Part shown: positions 14,554-14,554 of the stretch, piece by piece
Position numbering within the stretch: the stretch's first letter is position 1
Layout: each line of letters begins with the position of its first letter
Assembly (NCBI GenBank): GCA_041570235.1
Contig: JBFFWN010000074.1
Span: forward strand, 1-14,554
DNA: 14,554 nucleotides
Direction: 5' to 3'
Origin: SZUA-36 sp041570235
GTDB taxonomy: Bacteria > Pseudomonadota > Gammaproteobacteria > Xanthomonadales > SZUA-36
The notes under the pieces: generated by a model
Told to the model about the DNA's origin: nothing
Database searches by the model: none
The model's input: only the letters and a program-made list of their open reading frames with translations
Made by a program: the position numbers and the translations under genes

Positions 14554-14554
14554 A

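Overview
The window looks like chromosomal DNA of a Pseudomonadota species, most likely a gammaproteobacterium. This is inferred from a moderate G+C content (mid-50s by eye), Sec and lipoprotein signal peptides of Gram-negative type, a proteobacterial-looking leuC-leuD pair, and a hairpin-rich palindromic repeat at the right end. I see no tRNA, rRNA, CRISPR array, transposase or phage gene.

Minus strand, 10027 down to 58: nine closely packed co-directional genes that read like one operon (gaps of about 10-50 bases). In transcription order they are: (1) a small exported protein resembling the DUF6305 family; (2) an exported gamma-glutamyltransferase (GGT) with an altered substrate pocket; (3) an exported AstE/aspartoacylase-type zinc hydrolase; (4) a DctM-like polytopic permease; (5) a 49-residue membrane protein; (6) a second, membrane-anchored zinc hydrolase; (7) a soluble ligase that matches PgsB/CapB (poly-gamma-glutamate synthetase, Mur-ligase fold) at every landmark; (8) a lipoprotein GGT with a canonical pocket; (9) an exported glutamate-racemase-like protein. 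Neither PgsC/CapC nor PgsA/CapA is present. Both GGTs lack the lid loop, as do GGTs known to act on poly-gamma-glutamate. The set suggests a gamma-glutamyl (or related acyl-amino-acid) polymer or conjugate being made in the cytosol, moved across the membrane, and trimmed, transferred or epimerised in the periplasm. A purely catabolic scavenging system is the main alternative. This operon is the candidate undescribed system.

10028-10489: a divergent intergenic region with a dyad (CTTGTAA-N7-TTACAAG) ahead of the minus operon and a plausible sigma-70 promoter for the plus operon.

Plus strand, 10490-14134: leuC, leuD and a LeuA-type synthase of the kind I associate with Bacteroidetes. Together they cover most of leucine biosynthesis, but no leuB is present in the window.

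14135-14554: no gene. It holds a palindromic element of about 200 bp with 27-base inverted ends (25 of 27 match) and internal hairpins, followed by more stem-loops that share an AGGA loop and run to the window edge.
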